This document shows, piece by piece, positions 33,751 to 46,002 of a DNA stretch of 64,000 nt (position 1 is the stretch's first letter; each line of letters starts with the position of its first letter). The notes under the pieces were generated by a model. That model had not been told where the DNA came from and did no database searches. It worked only from the letters and a program-made list of their open reading frames with translations. The position numbers and the translations under genes are program-made. Source of the DNA: Tepidiforma bonchosmolovskayae (GTDB lineage: Bacteria > Chloroflexota > Dehalococcoidia > Tepidiformales > Tepidiformaceae). The stretch spans positions 2,046,001-2,110,000 of the forward strand of contig NZ_CP042829.1 in NCBI RefSeq assembly GCF_008838325.1, given 5' to 3'.

Positions 33751-36700
33751 GTGAAACTCGAGGACCTCACACCCAACGCCGTCATCCGAGGCATTTCGCC
33801 CGGTGGTCTCGTCACGGTCATCAACGTCCAGTGGCACGGCTCCGATGCCCTCACCCTCGTGTACCGCACCGCGGACGGCAAAGTCGCCGACCGCCTCCTC
33901 TACCGCGAGGACGAACCGGACCTCGAACTCGTTGAAGCCGGCCGGCCATGGAGCTTCGATGGCGACGGCGCAACCTACCGGCTTGCAGCCGAGGCCCATC
34001 GCATCCGTCTCGCCCACCTTTTCGACCCCGTACTCGCCGTTCACACCTCGCTGGTCGATCCCTTGCCCCACCAGATCACCGCTGTCTATGAAACGATGCT
34101 GCCCCGTCAGCCGCTCAGGTTCGTTCTCGCGGACGACCCCGGCGCCGGCAAGACCATCATGGCCGGCCTCCTCATCAAGGAGTTGATCGCCCGCGGCGAC
34201 CTCCAGCGCTGCCTCATCGTCTGCCCCGGCAGCCTCGTCGAGCAGTGGCAGGACGAACTCTCGCGCCGCTTCAACCTTCCCTTCGAAATCCTCACCAACG
34301 ACAAGCTCGAAGCAGCCCGCACCGGCAACTGGTTCCTCGAAAACGACCTCGCCATCGCCCGCCTCGACAAGCTCTCCCGCAACGAAGAGGTCCAGCAGAA
34401 GCTCTTCGCCCAGGACAACCGCTACGACCTCGTGGTCTGCGATGAAGCCCACAAGCTCTCGGCAACCTACTTCGGGGGCGAGGTCCAGTACACCAAGCGC
34501 TACCGGCTCGGCCAGCGCCTCTCCGAAATCACCCGTCACTTCCTCCTGATGACGGCAACGCCCCACAACGGCCGGGAAGAGGACTTCCAGCTCTTCATGG
34601 CCCTCCTCGATGGCGACCGCTTCGAAGGCCGGTTCCGCCAGGGCGTCCACCAGGTCGATGTCTCCGACCTCATGCGCCGCATGGTCAAGGAGGACCTCCT
34701 CACCTTCGAAGGCAAACCGCTCTTCCCCGAGCGCATCGCCTACACCGTCCCCTACCAGCTATCCGACGACGAGGCCTTCCTCTACCAGCAGGTGACCGAA
34801 TACGTCCGCGGGGAGTTCAACCGTGCGGAGGCGCTGAAGAACAACAAGCGCGCCGGCACCGTCGGCTTCGCCCTCACCATCCTCCAGCGGCGCCTCGCAT
34901 CCTCGCCCGAGGCCATCTACCAGTCACTCAAGCGCCGGCGGGAGCGCCTCGAGAAGGAACTCAGGGAGCAGGAGCTCCTCGGCCGCGGGCGCGCGGTCGC
35001 CCTCAGCGTGGCCGATACACTGCTCGATGAGGACGCTATCTCAGACCTCGAGGACGCCCCCGACAACGAGGTCGCGGAGGTCGAGGAGCGGGTCCTCGAC
35101 CAGGCAACCGCGGCCCAGACCGTCGAGGAGCTGCGGCGCGAGATCGAGACGCTCCAGCGCCTCGAAGACCTGGCGGCCCGGGTCCGCCGGAGCGGGAGAG
35201 ACACCAAGTGGCGCCAGCTCTCCGAACTCCTCCAGGAGATCTTCACGGACCGTGCCTTGAGCGGCACGGCACGCGAGGAGACCGCCCCCTACGACGGGCG
35301 GCCCCTCCCGGCGCCCGTCGCCTCGCCGAACCAGAAGCTCGTCATCTTTACCGAACACCGTGACACCGTCCGGTACCTCGAGGAGCGCATCGCGACGCTC
35401 TTCGGACGCCCCGACGCGATCGCCGTCATCCACGGCAGCATGGGCCGTGACGAGCGGCGCAACGCCCAGGAGCGCTTCCTCCACGACCCCGCAGTCCGCG
35501 TCCTGCTCGCCACCGACGCCGCCGGCGAAGGCATCAACCTCCAGCGCGCTCACCTCATGGTCAACTACGACCTGCCGTGGAACCCGAACCGCATCGAGCA
35601 GCGCTTCGGGCGCATCCACCGCATCGGCCAAACCGAGGTCTGCCACCTGTGGAACCTCGTCGCCTCCGAAACCCGCGAAGGCGACGTCTACCGGCGGCTC
35701 CTCGAAAAACTCGACGAGGCCCGCAACGCCCTCGGCGGCAAGGTGTTCGATGTCCTCGGCAAGCTGCAGTTCGAAGGCCGGCCCTTGCGCGAACTCCTGA
35801 TCGAGGCCATCCGCTACGGCGACCGCCCCGAAGTCCGCGCCCGGCTCGACACCGTCATCGAGCACGCGGTCGACCCCGCCCACCTCCGTGAACTCCTCGA
35901 AGAGCGCGCCCTCGCCCACGACGCGATGGATTCGAGCCGGGTGGCCCGCATCCGCGAGGAGATGGAGCGCGCCGAGGCCCGCCGGCTCCAGCCGCACTAC
36001 GTCGAATCGTTCTTCCTCGAAGCCTTCCGCCGCCTCGGCGGCGTCGTTCGCGAGCGGGAGCCGCGCCGCTACGAGGTCACCTACGTGCCGGCCCAGGTCC
36101 GCAGCCGCGACCGCCAGATCGGCCGCGGCGAACCGGTGCTCCCGCGCTACGAACGGATCACCTTCGATAAGGAGCTCATCACCGACCCCGGCAAACCGCT
36201 CGCGGCCTTCATCTGCCCCGGCCATCCCCTTCTCGATGCCACCATCGACCTCGTGCTCGAACGCCACCGCGACCTGCTGAAGCGCGGCACCGTCCTGGTC
36301 GACGAGCGCGACCACGGCACCAGTCCGCGCGTCCTCATGGTCCTCGAACATGCCGTCCAGGACGCCAGCCTCCTGCCCTCCGGCGAGCACCGCACCATCT
36401 CCCGGCGCCTCCTCTACGTCGAAATGGACGCCGAAGGCCAGGCCCGCCACCTCCAGTACGCCCCGTACCTCGACTACCGCCCGCTCGCTGACGACGAGCC
36501 TTCCCCCGACGACCTCCTCGCCCGCCCCGAGTGCGCCTGGATCGGCGCCCACATCGAGGCCGTCGCCCGGAACCACGCCATCGCGACCGTCGTGCCCGAG
36601 CACGTTCGGGAGGTTCGCGACCGCCGCATCGAACTCGTCGAAAAGACCCGCGCCGCGGTCCACGACCGGCTGACGAAGGAGATCGCCTACTGGGACTACC

Positions 36701-37332
36701 GCGCCGAGCAGCTTGCCCTCGACGAGCAGGCCGGCAAACCGGCGGCGCGGATGAACTCCGTGGAGGCCCGCCGGCGGGCCGAAGATCTGCGCCTCCGGCT
36801 CCGGCGCCGCATCGAGGAGCTCGACCGCGAGGCCAGGGTCTCAGCCCTGCCCCCGGTCGTTCTCGGCGGCCTCGTCGTCGTGCCCATCGGCCTCCTCGCC
36901 GCCATGACCGGCCGCCCCTACCCCCTGCCCGCTCCCGCTGTCGATACCGGGGCCGCTGCCGCCCTCGGACGCCGGCTCGTCATGGACGTCGAACGGAAGC
37001 TCGGGTACGACCCCGTCGACCGCGAGTCCGACAAACTCAGGTACGACATCGAAAGCCGGGTCGTCTCCGGCCCGGAGCGCGGCCGCCTCCGCCTCATCGA
37101 GGTCAAGGCCCGCGTCGCCGGCGCCGATACGGTTACCGTCACCCGCAACGAAATCCTCACCAGCCTCAACAAGCCCGACGACTACATCCTCGCCCTCGTC
37201 GAACTCCACGCCGATGGCGGCCATCGCGTACGCTACCTGCGCCGCCCCTTCCGGCGCGAGCCCGACTTCGGCGTCACCAGCGTGAACTACGACTTCGCCG
37301 AACTCCTCGCCCGCGCCGAGGAACCGCGGTAG
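33751..37332 (+). CDS. SNF2-family helicase with DUF3883-like C-terminus
   Basis: A 1193-residue SF2/SNF2 DNA translocase. GTG 33751 follows AAGGAG by about 8 nt. Motif I is DDPGAGKTIMAGLL (about 128-141), motif II VVCDEAHKLSA (DEAH about 231-234), motif III LLMTATPHNG, and motifs V-VI ATDAAGEGINLQRAH and RIEQRFGRIHRIGQ (around 590-630). A long charged middle and a C-terminal DUF3883-like domain follow (about 1085-1185: RLRLIEVKARVAGADTV and TRNEILTSLNKPDDY), a fold with nuclease-like EVK residues. It leads a cassette with a DNA methyltransferase and a DUF499 ATPase, typical of defence islands. It is not DrmD for certain, since other DISARM genes are absent. Confidence 0.88.
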   Translation: MKLEDLTPNAVIRGISPGGLVTVINVQWHGSDALTLVYRTADGKVADRLLYREDEPDLELVEAGRPWSFDGDGATYRLAAEAHRIRLAHLFDPVLAVHTSLVDPLPHQITAVYETMLPRQPLRFVLADDPGAGKTIMAGLLIKELIARGDLQRCLIVCPGSLVEQWQDELSRRFNLPFEILTNDKLEAARTGNWFLENDLAIARLDKLSRNEEVQQKLFAQDNRYDLVVCDEAHKLSATYFGGEVQYTKRYRLGQRLSEITRHFLLMTATPHNGREEDFQLFMALLDGDRFEGRFRQGVHQVDVSDLMRRMVKEDLLTFEGKPLFPERIAYTVPYQLSDDEAFLYQQVTEYVRGEFNRAEALKNNKRAGTVGFALTILQRRLASSPEAIYQSLKRRRERLEKELREQELLGRGRAVALSVADTLLDEDAISDLEDAPDNEVAEVEERVLDQATAAQTVEELRREIETLQRLEDLAARVRRSGRDTKWRQLSELLQEIFTDRALSGTAREETAPYDGRPLPAPVASPNQKLVIFTEHRDTVRYLEERIATLFGRPDAIAVIHGSMGRDERRNAQERFLHDPAVRVLLATDAAGEGINLQRAHLMVNYDLPWNPNRIEQRFGRIHRIGQTEVCHLWNLVASETREGDVYRRLLEKLDEARNALGGKVFDVLGKLQFEGRPLRELLIEAIRYGDRPEVRARLDTVIEHAVDPAHLRELLEERALAHDAMDSSRVARIREEMERAEARRLQPHYVESFFLEAFRRLGGVVREREPRRYEVTYVPAQVRSRDRQIGRGEPVLPRYERITFDKELITDPGKPLAAFICPGHPLLDATIDLVLERHRDLLKRGTVLVDERDHGTSPRVLMVLEHAVQDASLLPSGEHRTISRRLLYVEMDAEGQARHLQYAPYLDYRPLADDEPSPDDLLARPECAWIGAHIEAVARNHAIATVVPEHVREVRDRRIELVEKTRAAVHDRLTKEIAYWDYRAEQLALDEQAGKPAARMNSVEARRRAEDLRLRLRRRIEELDREARVSALPPVVLGGLVVVPIGLLAAMTGRPYPLPAPAVDTGAAAALGRRLVMDVERKLGYDPVDRESDKLRYDIESRVVSGPERGRLRLIEVKARVAGADTVTVTRNEILTSLNKPDDYILALVELHADGGHRVRYLRRPFRREPDFGVTSVNYDFAELLARAEEPR

Positions 37333-37349
37333 GCAGGAGAAACGCAGCC

Positions 37350-37601
37350 ATGTCGCAAATCGACATCACCGTGCCCGATGCCCCCTTCGCACCGCTCCGA
37401 AAGGCGCCGCACGAGCTCGCCGCTCGGATGCAGCACGCGGCAGCCATCCACTGGTACCAGCAGGGCCTCCTGTCGATGGAGCGGGCTGCCGAGGCCGCCG
37501 GAAGGGGCCGGGCAGAGTTCCTGGCCGAACTCGCACGTCGTCGCGTCGACGTCTTCTCGCTCGACGAGCGCGACCTCGCCCGGGAGCTCCAGGGTGCCTG
37601 A
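37350..37601 (+). CDS. UPF0175-family antitoxin-like protein
   Basis: An 83-residue protein with the UPF0175 pattern: helix with AAIHWYQQGLLSMERAAEAA (about 32-51), RAEFLAELARRRVDVF and a C-terminal tail. Such proteins are usually paired with a downstream PIN-like DUF3368 toxin. Here the gene overlaps a collapsed DUF3368 remnant, so the antitoxin is effectively an orphan. It lies 18 bp after the SNF2 helicase stop and upstream of the methyltransferase, inside the defence cassette. Confidence 0.7.
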   Translation: MSQIDITVPDAPFAPLRKAPHELAARMQHAAAIHWYQQGLLSMERAAEAAGRGRAEFLAELARRRVDVFSLDERDLARELQGA

Positions 37602-37810
37602 GGTGCTCGTCATCGACGCCTCGCCCGTTCGTGCGCGCTGGCGCTCCGGTATCCCGGTCATGGAAACGGTTGGAATCGTGGCCCTGGCCCGGCGGCCCGG
37701 GGGTGATCCCGGACGCACGCCCCGTGCTGCTCACACTGCGGGCTGCCAGCATCTGGCTTTCCGACGAAGTCATCGCAATGGCGGTGCGCATTGCCGGCCT
37801 GGAAACGTGA
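37594..37810 (+). pseudogene. Collapsed DUF3368 (PIN-like) toxin remnant
   Basis: The first frame, from GTG 37594, reads VLVIDASPV, the standard N-terminus of DUF3368 PIN-like proteins. After roughly 30 codons the family similarity jumps to the +1 frame, where [13 protein letters not shown] and [20 protein letters not shown] end at TGA 37808-37810, the family's normal C-terminus. The family is about 150-170 residues, whereas only about 72 codons lie between the ends, so most of the core is deleted and the frame is broken. The toxin is almost certainly inactive. Confidence 0.7.
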
Positions 37811-37820
37811 GGAGCAAACC

Positions 37821-40700
<2,880 letters not shown>

Positions 40701-40715
40701 TCCAGGAGGTCCACC

Positions 40716-43700
40716 ATGGCGATGACCAACCAGGAACGCGTCGGCAAAGCGCTTGAACTGCTCCGGCAGGGGCTCGCCCCCTGGATCGAGCGCGAATGCC
40801 AGCGGAAGTACGGGAAGTACTGGGTCACGAAGGTCTCCGAGACCTGGAAGAACGACCTGGTCTGGACCGACGAAAACACGCCGGCCCTCGACGCCGCCGT
40901 CCTCCTCCGCGTCATGTGGGAGCAGTGGAACGACGTCTTCCGCGATACCCTCGGCCACGCCGAGCGCAGCCTCGTCTCCGAAATCCGGACGTGGCGGAAC
41001 AAGTGGGCCCACCAGGAGCCGATCTCGAGCGACGACGCCGACCGCGCCCTCGACTCGATCCAGCGCCTCCTCACCGCCGTCTCCGCGCCCGAGGCCGACG
41101 AAGTCGAACGGATGAAGCTCGAGCTGCGCCGCACCATGTTCGACCAGCAGCTCCGCGCCGAGAAGCGCCGCGCCGGCGGCTCGCTCATCGAGCCCGCGGC
41201 CGCGAGCTCCCTCCGCCCCTGGCGCGAGATCGTCGTGCCCCATCCCGATGTCGCGAGCGGCCGCTACCAGCAGGCCGAGTTCGCCGCCGACCTCTGGCAG
41301 GTCCACCTCGGGGAGGGCGCCGACGAGTACCGCGACCCGGAGGAGTTCTTCCGCCGGACCTACCTGACCGAAAGCCTCCGCCGGCTCCTGGTTGGCGCGG
41401 TCCAGCGCCTTTCGGGCACCGGCGGCGACCCCGTCGTCCAGCTCCAGACCAACTTCGGCGGCGGCAAAACCCACTCCATGCTCGCGCTCTACCACCTCTT
41501 CTCCGGCGCCAACCCGGCCTCCCTGTCCGGCGTCGACGGCGTCATGGCCGAGGCGGGCGTCACGAAGCTCCCCGCTGTCCGCCGCGTCGTTCTCGTCGGC
41601 AACAAAATCTCGCCCGGCAATCCCGCGACCAAACCGGATGGAACCAGGGTGCACACGCTCTGGGGCGAACTCGCCTGGCAGCTCGGCGGCCGCGAGGCCT
41701 ACGAGCGCATCCGCGCTGACGACGAGCGGGCCACGAACCCCGGCGACGTGCTGCGCGAGCTGTTCAGGGAGTACGGGCCCTGCCTCGTCCTCATCGACGA
41801 ATGGGTCGCCTACGCGCGCCAGCTCCACGACGAGGGCGACCTCCCCGCGGGCAGCTTCGAAACGCAGTTCACCTTCGCGCAGGCCCTCACGGAGGCCGCG
41901 AAACTCGCCGGCAACTGCCTGCTCGTTGTCTCTCTCCCCGCCTCCGACACGCAGGGGTCGCCGCACACCCAGGCTGACGACGTCGAGGTCGGCGGCACGC
42001 GGGGCCGCGAGGCGCTCGAACGGCTCCGGAACGTCATCGGCCGGCTCGAATCCTCCTGGCGTCCCGCCTCCGCCGAAGAGGGCTTCGAAATCGTGCGGCG
42101 CCGGCTCTTCCAGCCGATCGACGACCCCGAGAAGTTCACCCAGCGCGACCTGACCGCCCGGGCCTTCGCCGACCTCTACCGCGCCAGCACCGCCGAGTTC
42201 CCGCCCGAATGCCGCGAGGCCGACTACGAGAAGCGCATCCGCGCGGCCTTCCCCATCCACCCGGAGGTCTTCGACCGGCTCTACACCGACTGGTCGACGC
42301 TGCTGAAGTTCCAGCGCACCCGCGGCGTCCTCCGCCTGATGGCGGCCGTGATCCACAGCCTCTGGGAAAAGGGCGACAGGTCGCCGCTCATCCTGCCCTC
42401 GACCATCCCCATCGACGACCCCCGGGTCCAGTTCGAACTCACGCGCTACCTCTCCGATAACTGGGTCCCAATCATCGAAAAGGACGTCGACGGCCCGAAC
42501 TCCACCCCTGCCAGGATCGACGCTGAGGTGACGAACCTCGGCAAGTATGCAGCGACCCGCCGGGTGGCGCGCACCATCTACCTTGGGTCGGCGCCGACCG
42601 CCGCGACCGCCCATCGCGGCATCGAGGACCGCCGCGTCAAGCTCGGCTGTGTCATGCCCGGCGAGCCCCCGGCCGTCTTCGGCGATGCCCTCCGCCGGCT
42701 CGCCGCCGCCGCGACCCACCTCTACCAGGACGGTGCTCGCTTCTGGTACTCCACTCAGCCCACCGTGACCCGGCTCGCCGAAGACCGCGCCGAGCAGCTC
42801 ACGCGCGAACCCGACCGCGTCGCTGAGGAGCTGGAGCGCCGCGTGCGCGACGACCTCCGCGACCGCGGGGAGTTCCCCCGCGTCCATCCCTTCCCGCGTT
42901 CGTCCGCCGACGTCCCCGACGAACGAGAGGCCGGGCTGGTTGTCCTCCCTGCCGACTACTCCCACACCAAAGATGGGGAGAGCCAGGCGATCCTGGCGGC
43001 GCGCGGCATCCTGGAGACGCGCGGAAACGCGCCGCGCCTCTTCCGCAACACGCTCCTCTTCCTTGCCGCCGATAAGGTCCGCCTCCAGGACCTCGACGAA
43101 GCCGTCCGGCGCTACCTCGCCTGGAAGTCGATCCTTGACGAGAAGGAAACCCTGAACCTCGAACCGCTCCAGGTGCGCCAGGCCGAGGCCCAGCTCAAGG
43201 CTGCCGACGAGACGGTTAGGGCGCGGCTTCCCGAAACCTTCTGCTGGCTCCTCGTCCCCGAACAGAAGCGTCCGGATGCCCCGGTCGAATGGCGCGCCGT
43301 GCGCCTCTCCGGCAGTGAGGCCCTGGCAGCCCGCGCCGGCAAGAAGGCCCGCGCCGAAGAACTTCTGCTCGGAAGCCTCGGAGGAACGATGCTCCGCACC
43401 TGGCTCGACCGGGTGCCGCTCTGGCGCGGTGACCACGTCTCGCTCCGCCAGCTCGCCGACGACTTCGCCAGCTACCTGTACCTGCCGCGTCTCAAAGGCC
43501 CCGCAGTGCTCGCGAACGCCGTTGCGGGCGGCATCGCGCTCCTGACCTGGGCGAACGATACCTTCGCCTACGCCGAAAGCTTCGACGAGGCCTCCGGGAG
43601 GTACCGAGGGCTCCAGTTCGGGCAGGCCATCTCCCTGCCGCCCGATGCTGCCGGGCTGGTCGTCCGGCCGGAGGCCGCACGCCGGCAAATCGACGCCGAG

Positions 43701-44045
43701 CAGGGTTCAGCAACGACCGGTCACACCGGCATCGATGTTGGCGGAGGGAGCAGCACCGGCGGCAGCGGCGGGACCGGCTCTGGCGTGTACCCGCAGCCGG
43801 CCCCGGAGACCTACCGCCGCTTCCACGGGACAATCGAGCTGGATACCGAGAAGCTCCCGGCGCATGCTGGCCAGGTCAACGCAGAGGTCATCGCCCACTT
43901 TCTCGCAAGGCTGGGTGCGAAGGTCCGGGTCACGCTCGACATCGAAGCCACCCTGCCCGACGGCGCCGATGAGCACCTGCGCCGCGCTGTCGAGGAGAAC
44001 TGCCGGACCCTGAAGTTCTCGAGCTTCGGCTTTGAGCGCGACTGA
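40716..44045 (+). CDS. DUF499 AAA-type ATPase with Swt1-like HEPN N-terminus
   Basis: A 1109-residue protein. ATG 40716 follows AGGAGGT by 5 nt. The first 130 residues form a helical domain with the HEPN motif R-x4-H (RNKWAH, Arg94 and His99), like Swt1-type HEPN domains. The ATPase has Walker A QTNFGGGKTHSMLAL (about 243-257) and Walker B CLVLIDEWVAYARQL (about 357-371). A Gly/Ser-rich linker (about 1008-1025) precedes a C-terminal domain ending SSFGFERD. DUF499 (COG1483) proteins regularly accompany DUF1156 methyltransferases and SNF2 helicases in defence islands; their biochemical role is unproven. Confidence 0.85.
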   Translation: MAMTNQERVGKALELLRQGLAPWIERECQRKYGKYWVTKVSETWKNDLVWTDENTPALDAAVLLRVMWEQWNDVFRDTLGHAERSLVSEIRTWRNKWAHQEPISSDDADRALDSIQRLLTAVSAPEADEVERMKLELRRTMFDQQLRAEKRRAGGSLIEPAAASSLRPWREIVVPHPDVASGRYQQAEFAADLWQVHLGEGADEYRDPEEFFRRTYLTESLRRLLVGAVQRLSGTGGDPVVQLQTNFGGGKTHSMLALYHLFSGANPASLSGVDGVMAEAGVTKLPAVRRVVLVGNKISPGNPATKPDGTRVHTLWGELAWQLGGREAYERIRADDERATNPGDVLRELFREYGPCLVLIDEWVAYARQLHDEGDLPAGSFETQFTFAQALTEAAKLAGNCLLVVSLPASDTQGSPHTQADDVEVGGTRGREALERLRNVIGRLESSWRPASAEEGFEIVRRRLFQPIDDPEKFTQRDLTARAFADLYRASTAEFPPECREADYEKRIRAAFPIHPEVFDRLYTDWSTLLKFQRTRGVLRLMAAVIHSLWEKGDRSPLILPSTIPIDDPRVQFELTRYLSDNWVPIIEKDVDGPNSTPARIDAEVTNLGKYAATRRVARTIYLGSAPTAATAHRGIEDRRVKLGCVMPGEPPAVFGDALRRLAAAATHLYQDGARFWYSTQPTVTRLAEDRAEQLTREPDRVAEELERRVRDDLRDRGEFPRVHPFPRSSADVPDEREAGLVVLPADYSHTKDGESQAILAARGILETRGNAPRLFRNTLLFLAADKVRLQDLDEAVRRYLAWKSILDEKETLNLEPLQVRQAEAQLKAADETVRARLPETFCWLLVPEQKRPDAPVEWRAVRLSGSEALAARAGKKARAEELLLGSLGGTMLRTWLDRVPLWRGDHVSLRQLADDFASYLYLPRLKGPAVLANAVAGGIALLTWANDTFAYAESFDEASGRYRGLQFGQAISLPPDAAGLVVRPEAARRQIDAEQGSATTGHTGIDVGGGSSTGGSGGTGSGVYPQPAPETYRRFHGTIELDTEKLPAHAGQVNAEVIAHFLARLGAKVRVTLDIEATLPDGADEHLRRAVEENCRTLKFSSFGFERD

Positions 44046-44191
44046 CCGGTCGCCGGGCATGACCCGAGGGTCGGGCGCTTTCCCGGCTGCTCCTCCCGGC
44101 TCCTCCTCCGAAGTCTCGCCGGCGCCAGCCGGCCGTCGGCAGCATACCCGCCCCTCCACCCCGCTTCAATCAGCTCTCCTCCCGCCGGCCC
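44046..44191. other. Gap between convergent DUF499 and HD-GYP genes
   Basis: No gene; GC-rich with repeated CTCCTCCCGG words, no clear terminator hairpin seen. Confidence 0.4.
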
Positions 44192-45628
44192 CTACGCCGC
44201 CGGCCGCGATGCGCCGAGCGTGTAGTGGTCCAGGCGGCCGGTGCGCTCCAGCCACCGGATGAACGCCTCCACGCAGTCCGGGTCAAGCTGCGTGCCCGCT
44301 ACCCGCCGGAGCTCCTCGAGCGCCTCAGAAACAGGCCGCTTCGGCCGGTACACCCGCGTCGATGTCAGCGCATCGAACGTATCGCCGACGGCCACCACCC
44401 TCGCCTCGATCGGAATCTGCTCCCCCTTGAGCCCGTCGGGGTAGCCGCCTCCCGCGAACCGTTCATGGTGGGCGCGGATCACCGCCGCCAGGCTCTCGAG
44501 TTCGGGGTGGAGCTTCGCAATGTGCGCGCCCCGCACCGTGTGGTGCTTCATCAGCTCGAACTCTTCAGGCGTCAGCTTGCCGGGCTTGAGCAGCACCGCA
44601 TCCGGCACAGTGATCTTGCCGACGTCGTGAATCCTCCCGGCCGCGGCGCATACCAGCACCTTCCGCTCTGGGAGCCCGAGTTCCCGCGCCAGCCCCTCGG
44701 CAAACTCGGCGACCCGTCCCATGTGGTGCCGCGTGTAGGCATCCTTCCGCTCCACCGCTTCCTCCAGCGACTCCAGCACCCGGACGTCGGCGATTGAGCG
44801 GACCTCATCCAGCGAGTCCCGCAGCTCGAGTGCCCGCGCGAACACGATAAGGCTCTTCGCCCGCGCCGCTTCGATCGCCCACCCGCCAATCACGACGAGG
44901 AAGGCCATGAGCAGGAGGCCGTGGTACAGCCACCAGCTGAGGTGCCACAGGTCGCTGTAGTACATCGAAAGCTGCGCAACCCCAAGCAGCCCCAGCGCGG
45001 TCACCATTGCCAGCTGCCCGGGCAACTCCGTGAGCCGCCACGCCTGGAAATAGCGCCAGCCGGCAATCCCAAGGAGGACAATCGTTGTCCCCGCCAGCAT
45101 GCTATCCCACGCCCGTGACCTCGGTACAAAGTCCCACAGCTCCGGCCGAAGCACCATGCTCGCAAGGTAGGCTGCCAGCGCTGCCAGCCCGGCTGCCAGG
45201 ATGTCGGTGCTGTGCCGCTGGACAAATGTGCCCCCAGGCCACCGCCGCGGCACGACGCTGAGCGCAATGAAGATCGCACCGAGGAACTGGCTCAGTCCCG
45301 CCGAAATGATGACTGCGTACGGGTAATCCGTCTCCGGGATGAGCAGGCCCGGAGTCCCGAGGCCGTGCGTTGCAAACACCATCGCAATAGCCACGAACCC
45401 CAGCGCCAGGTACACCGTCCGCGTCGTCCGCACGCTCTCGACGGACATGGCGAGCCCGGCGCCAACCAGCGCCGAAAGCAGCGCCGCCGCCGAAACCACC
45501 CAGAAGTGCTCGGTCGGGTACACCAGCATGGGGTCCCAGCCAGGGACCAGCTTCATCGCCGCAAACGCGCCCAGCGGTACGAGCACCGCGCCCATCGAAA
45601 GTAACAGCCAGTTCCGGGGCCGCATCAT
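44192..45628 (-). CDS. Membrane-bound HD-GYP domain phosphodiesterase
   Basis: A predicted cyclic-di-GMP phosphodiesterase. The 478-residue protein has about seven or eight N-terminal membrane helices (residues 5-240, e.g. LLLSMGAVLVPLGAF and LLLMAFLVVIGGWAI), a short coiled linker (RALELRDSLDEVRSIA), and an HD-GYP domain: RKDAYTRHHMGRVAEF, GRIHDVGKITVPD (HD about 333-334), HHTVRGAHIA, HHERFAGGGYPDGL (GYP about 395-397) and DTFDALTSTRVYRP. All metal ligands appear present. No GGDEF or other sensory domain is present besides the membrane part. It is transcribed toward the DUF499 gene. Confidence 0.88.
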   Translation of the reverse strand: MMRPRNWLLLSMGAVLVPLGAFAAMKLVPGWDPMLVYPTEHFWVVSAAALLSALVGAGLAMSVESVRTTRTVYLALGFVAIAMVFATHGLGTPGLLIPETDYPYAVIISAGLSQFLGAIFIALSVVPRRWPGGTFVQRHSTDILAAGLAALAAYLASMVLRPELWDFVPRSRAWDSMLAGTTIVLLGIAGWRYFQAWRLTELPGQLAMVTALGLLGVAQLSMYYSDLWHLSWWLYHGLLLMAFLVVIGGWAIEAARAKSLIVFARALELRDSLDEVRSIADVRVLESLEEAVERKDAYTRHHMGRVAEFAEGLARELGLPERKVLVCAAAGRIHDVGKITVPDAVLLKPGKLTPEEFELMKHHTVRGAHIAKLHPELESLAAVIRAHHERFAGGGYPDGLKGEQIPIEARVVAVGDTFDALTSTRVYRPKRPVSEALEELRRVAGTQLDPDCVEAFIRWLERTGRLDHYTLGASRPAA

Positions 45629-45707
45629 CCAGGCCTCAAATACGGGATGTTCGTGTGCCTAAAATCGGCCGGAGGCCGGGATGCCTGAACCCCCTGCGGC
45701 CCGCTGC

Positions 45708-45896
45708 TTACCATTCCTTACGCCCGTGCACCACCACCCGTACCCGGCCGGGCCCCGCCGTCGCCGCGTCCAGCGCCGCCCCGAGGTCCCCGAACACTCC
45801 CAGGGGCTCCTCGCTGCCCTCCCGCACCAGCGCCCACCCCATCGGCCCCGGCACCAGGTGCAGCTCCTTCGGCCCTGCCCCGCTGCGCATCCACAT
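45708..45896 (-). CDS. Small DUF2188-like protein
   Basis: A 62-residue protein: ELHLVPGPMGWALVREG, then a short linker, AALDAATAGPGRVRVVVHGRKEW. The two-part pattern (a strand with GW-x-V-x-x-x-G, a helix with Ala pairs, then a strand ending HGRDG-like) is that of DUF2188 proteins. AGGGAG just upstream is closer to ideal for the ATG at 45890 than for 45896, so the start may be 2 codons later. It lies between the HD-GYP and LOG genes and its function is unknown. Confidence 0.6.
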   Translation of the reverse strand: MWMRSGAGPKELHLVPGPMGWALVREGSEEPLGVFGDLGAALDAATAGPGRVRVVVHGRKEW

Positions 45897-46002
45897 ACTC
45901 CCTACATCGGCCGCACCCGCCCCGGCGACGTAGGGAAACACCCTGCACCTCCGCCCCGGACCCCTGCATCCTCTTCGGCAGCAGGCCGATAGACTTGTCG
46001 CC

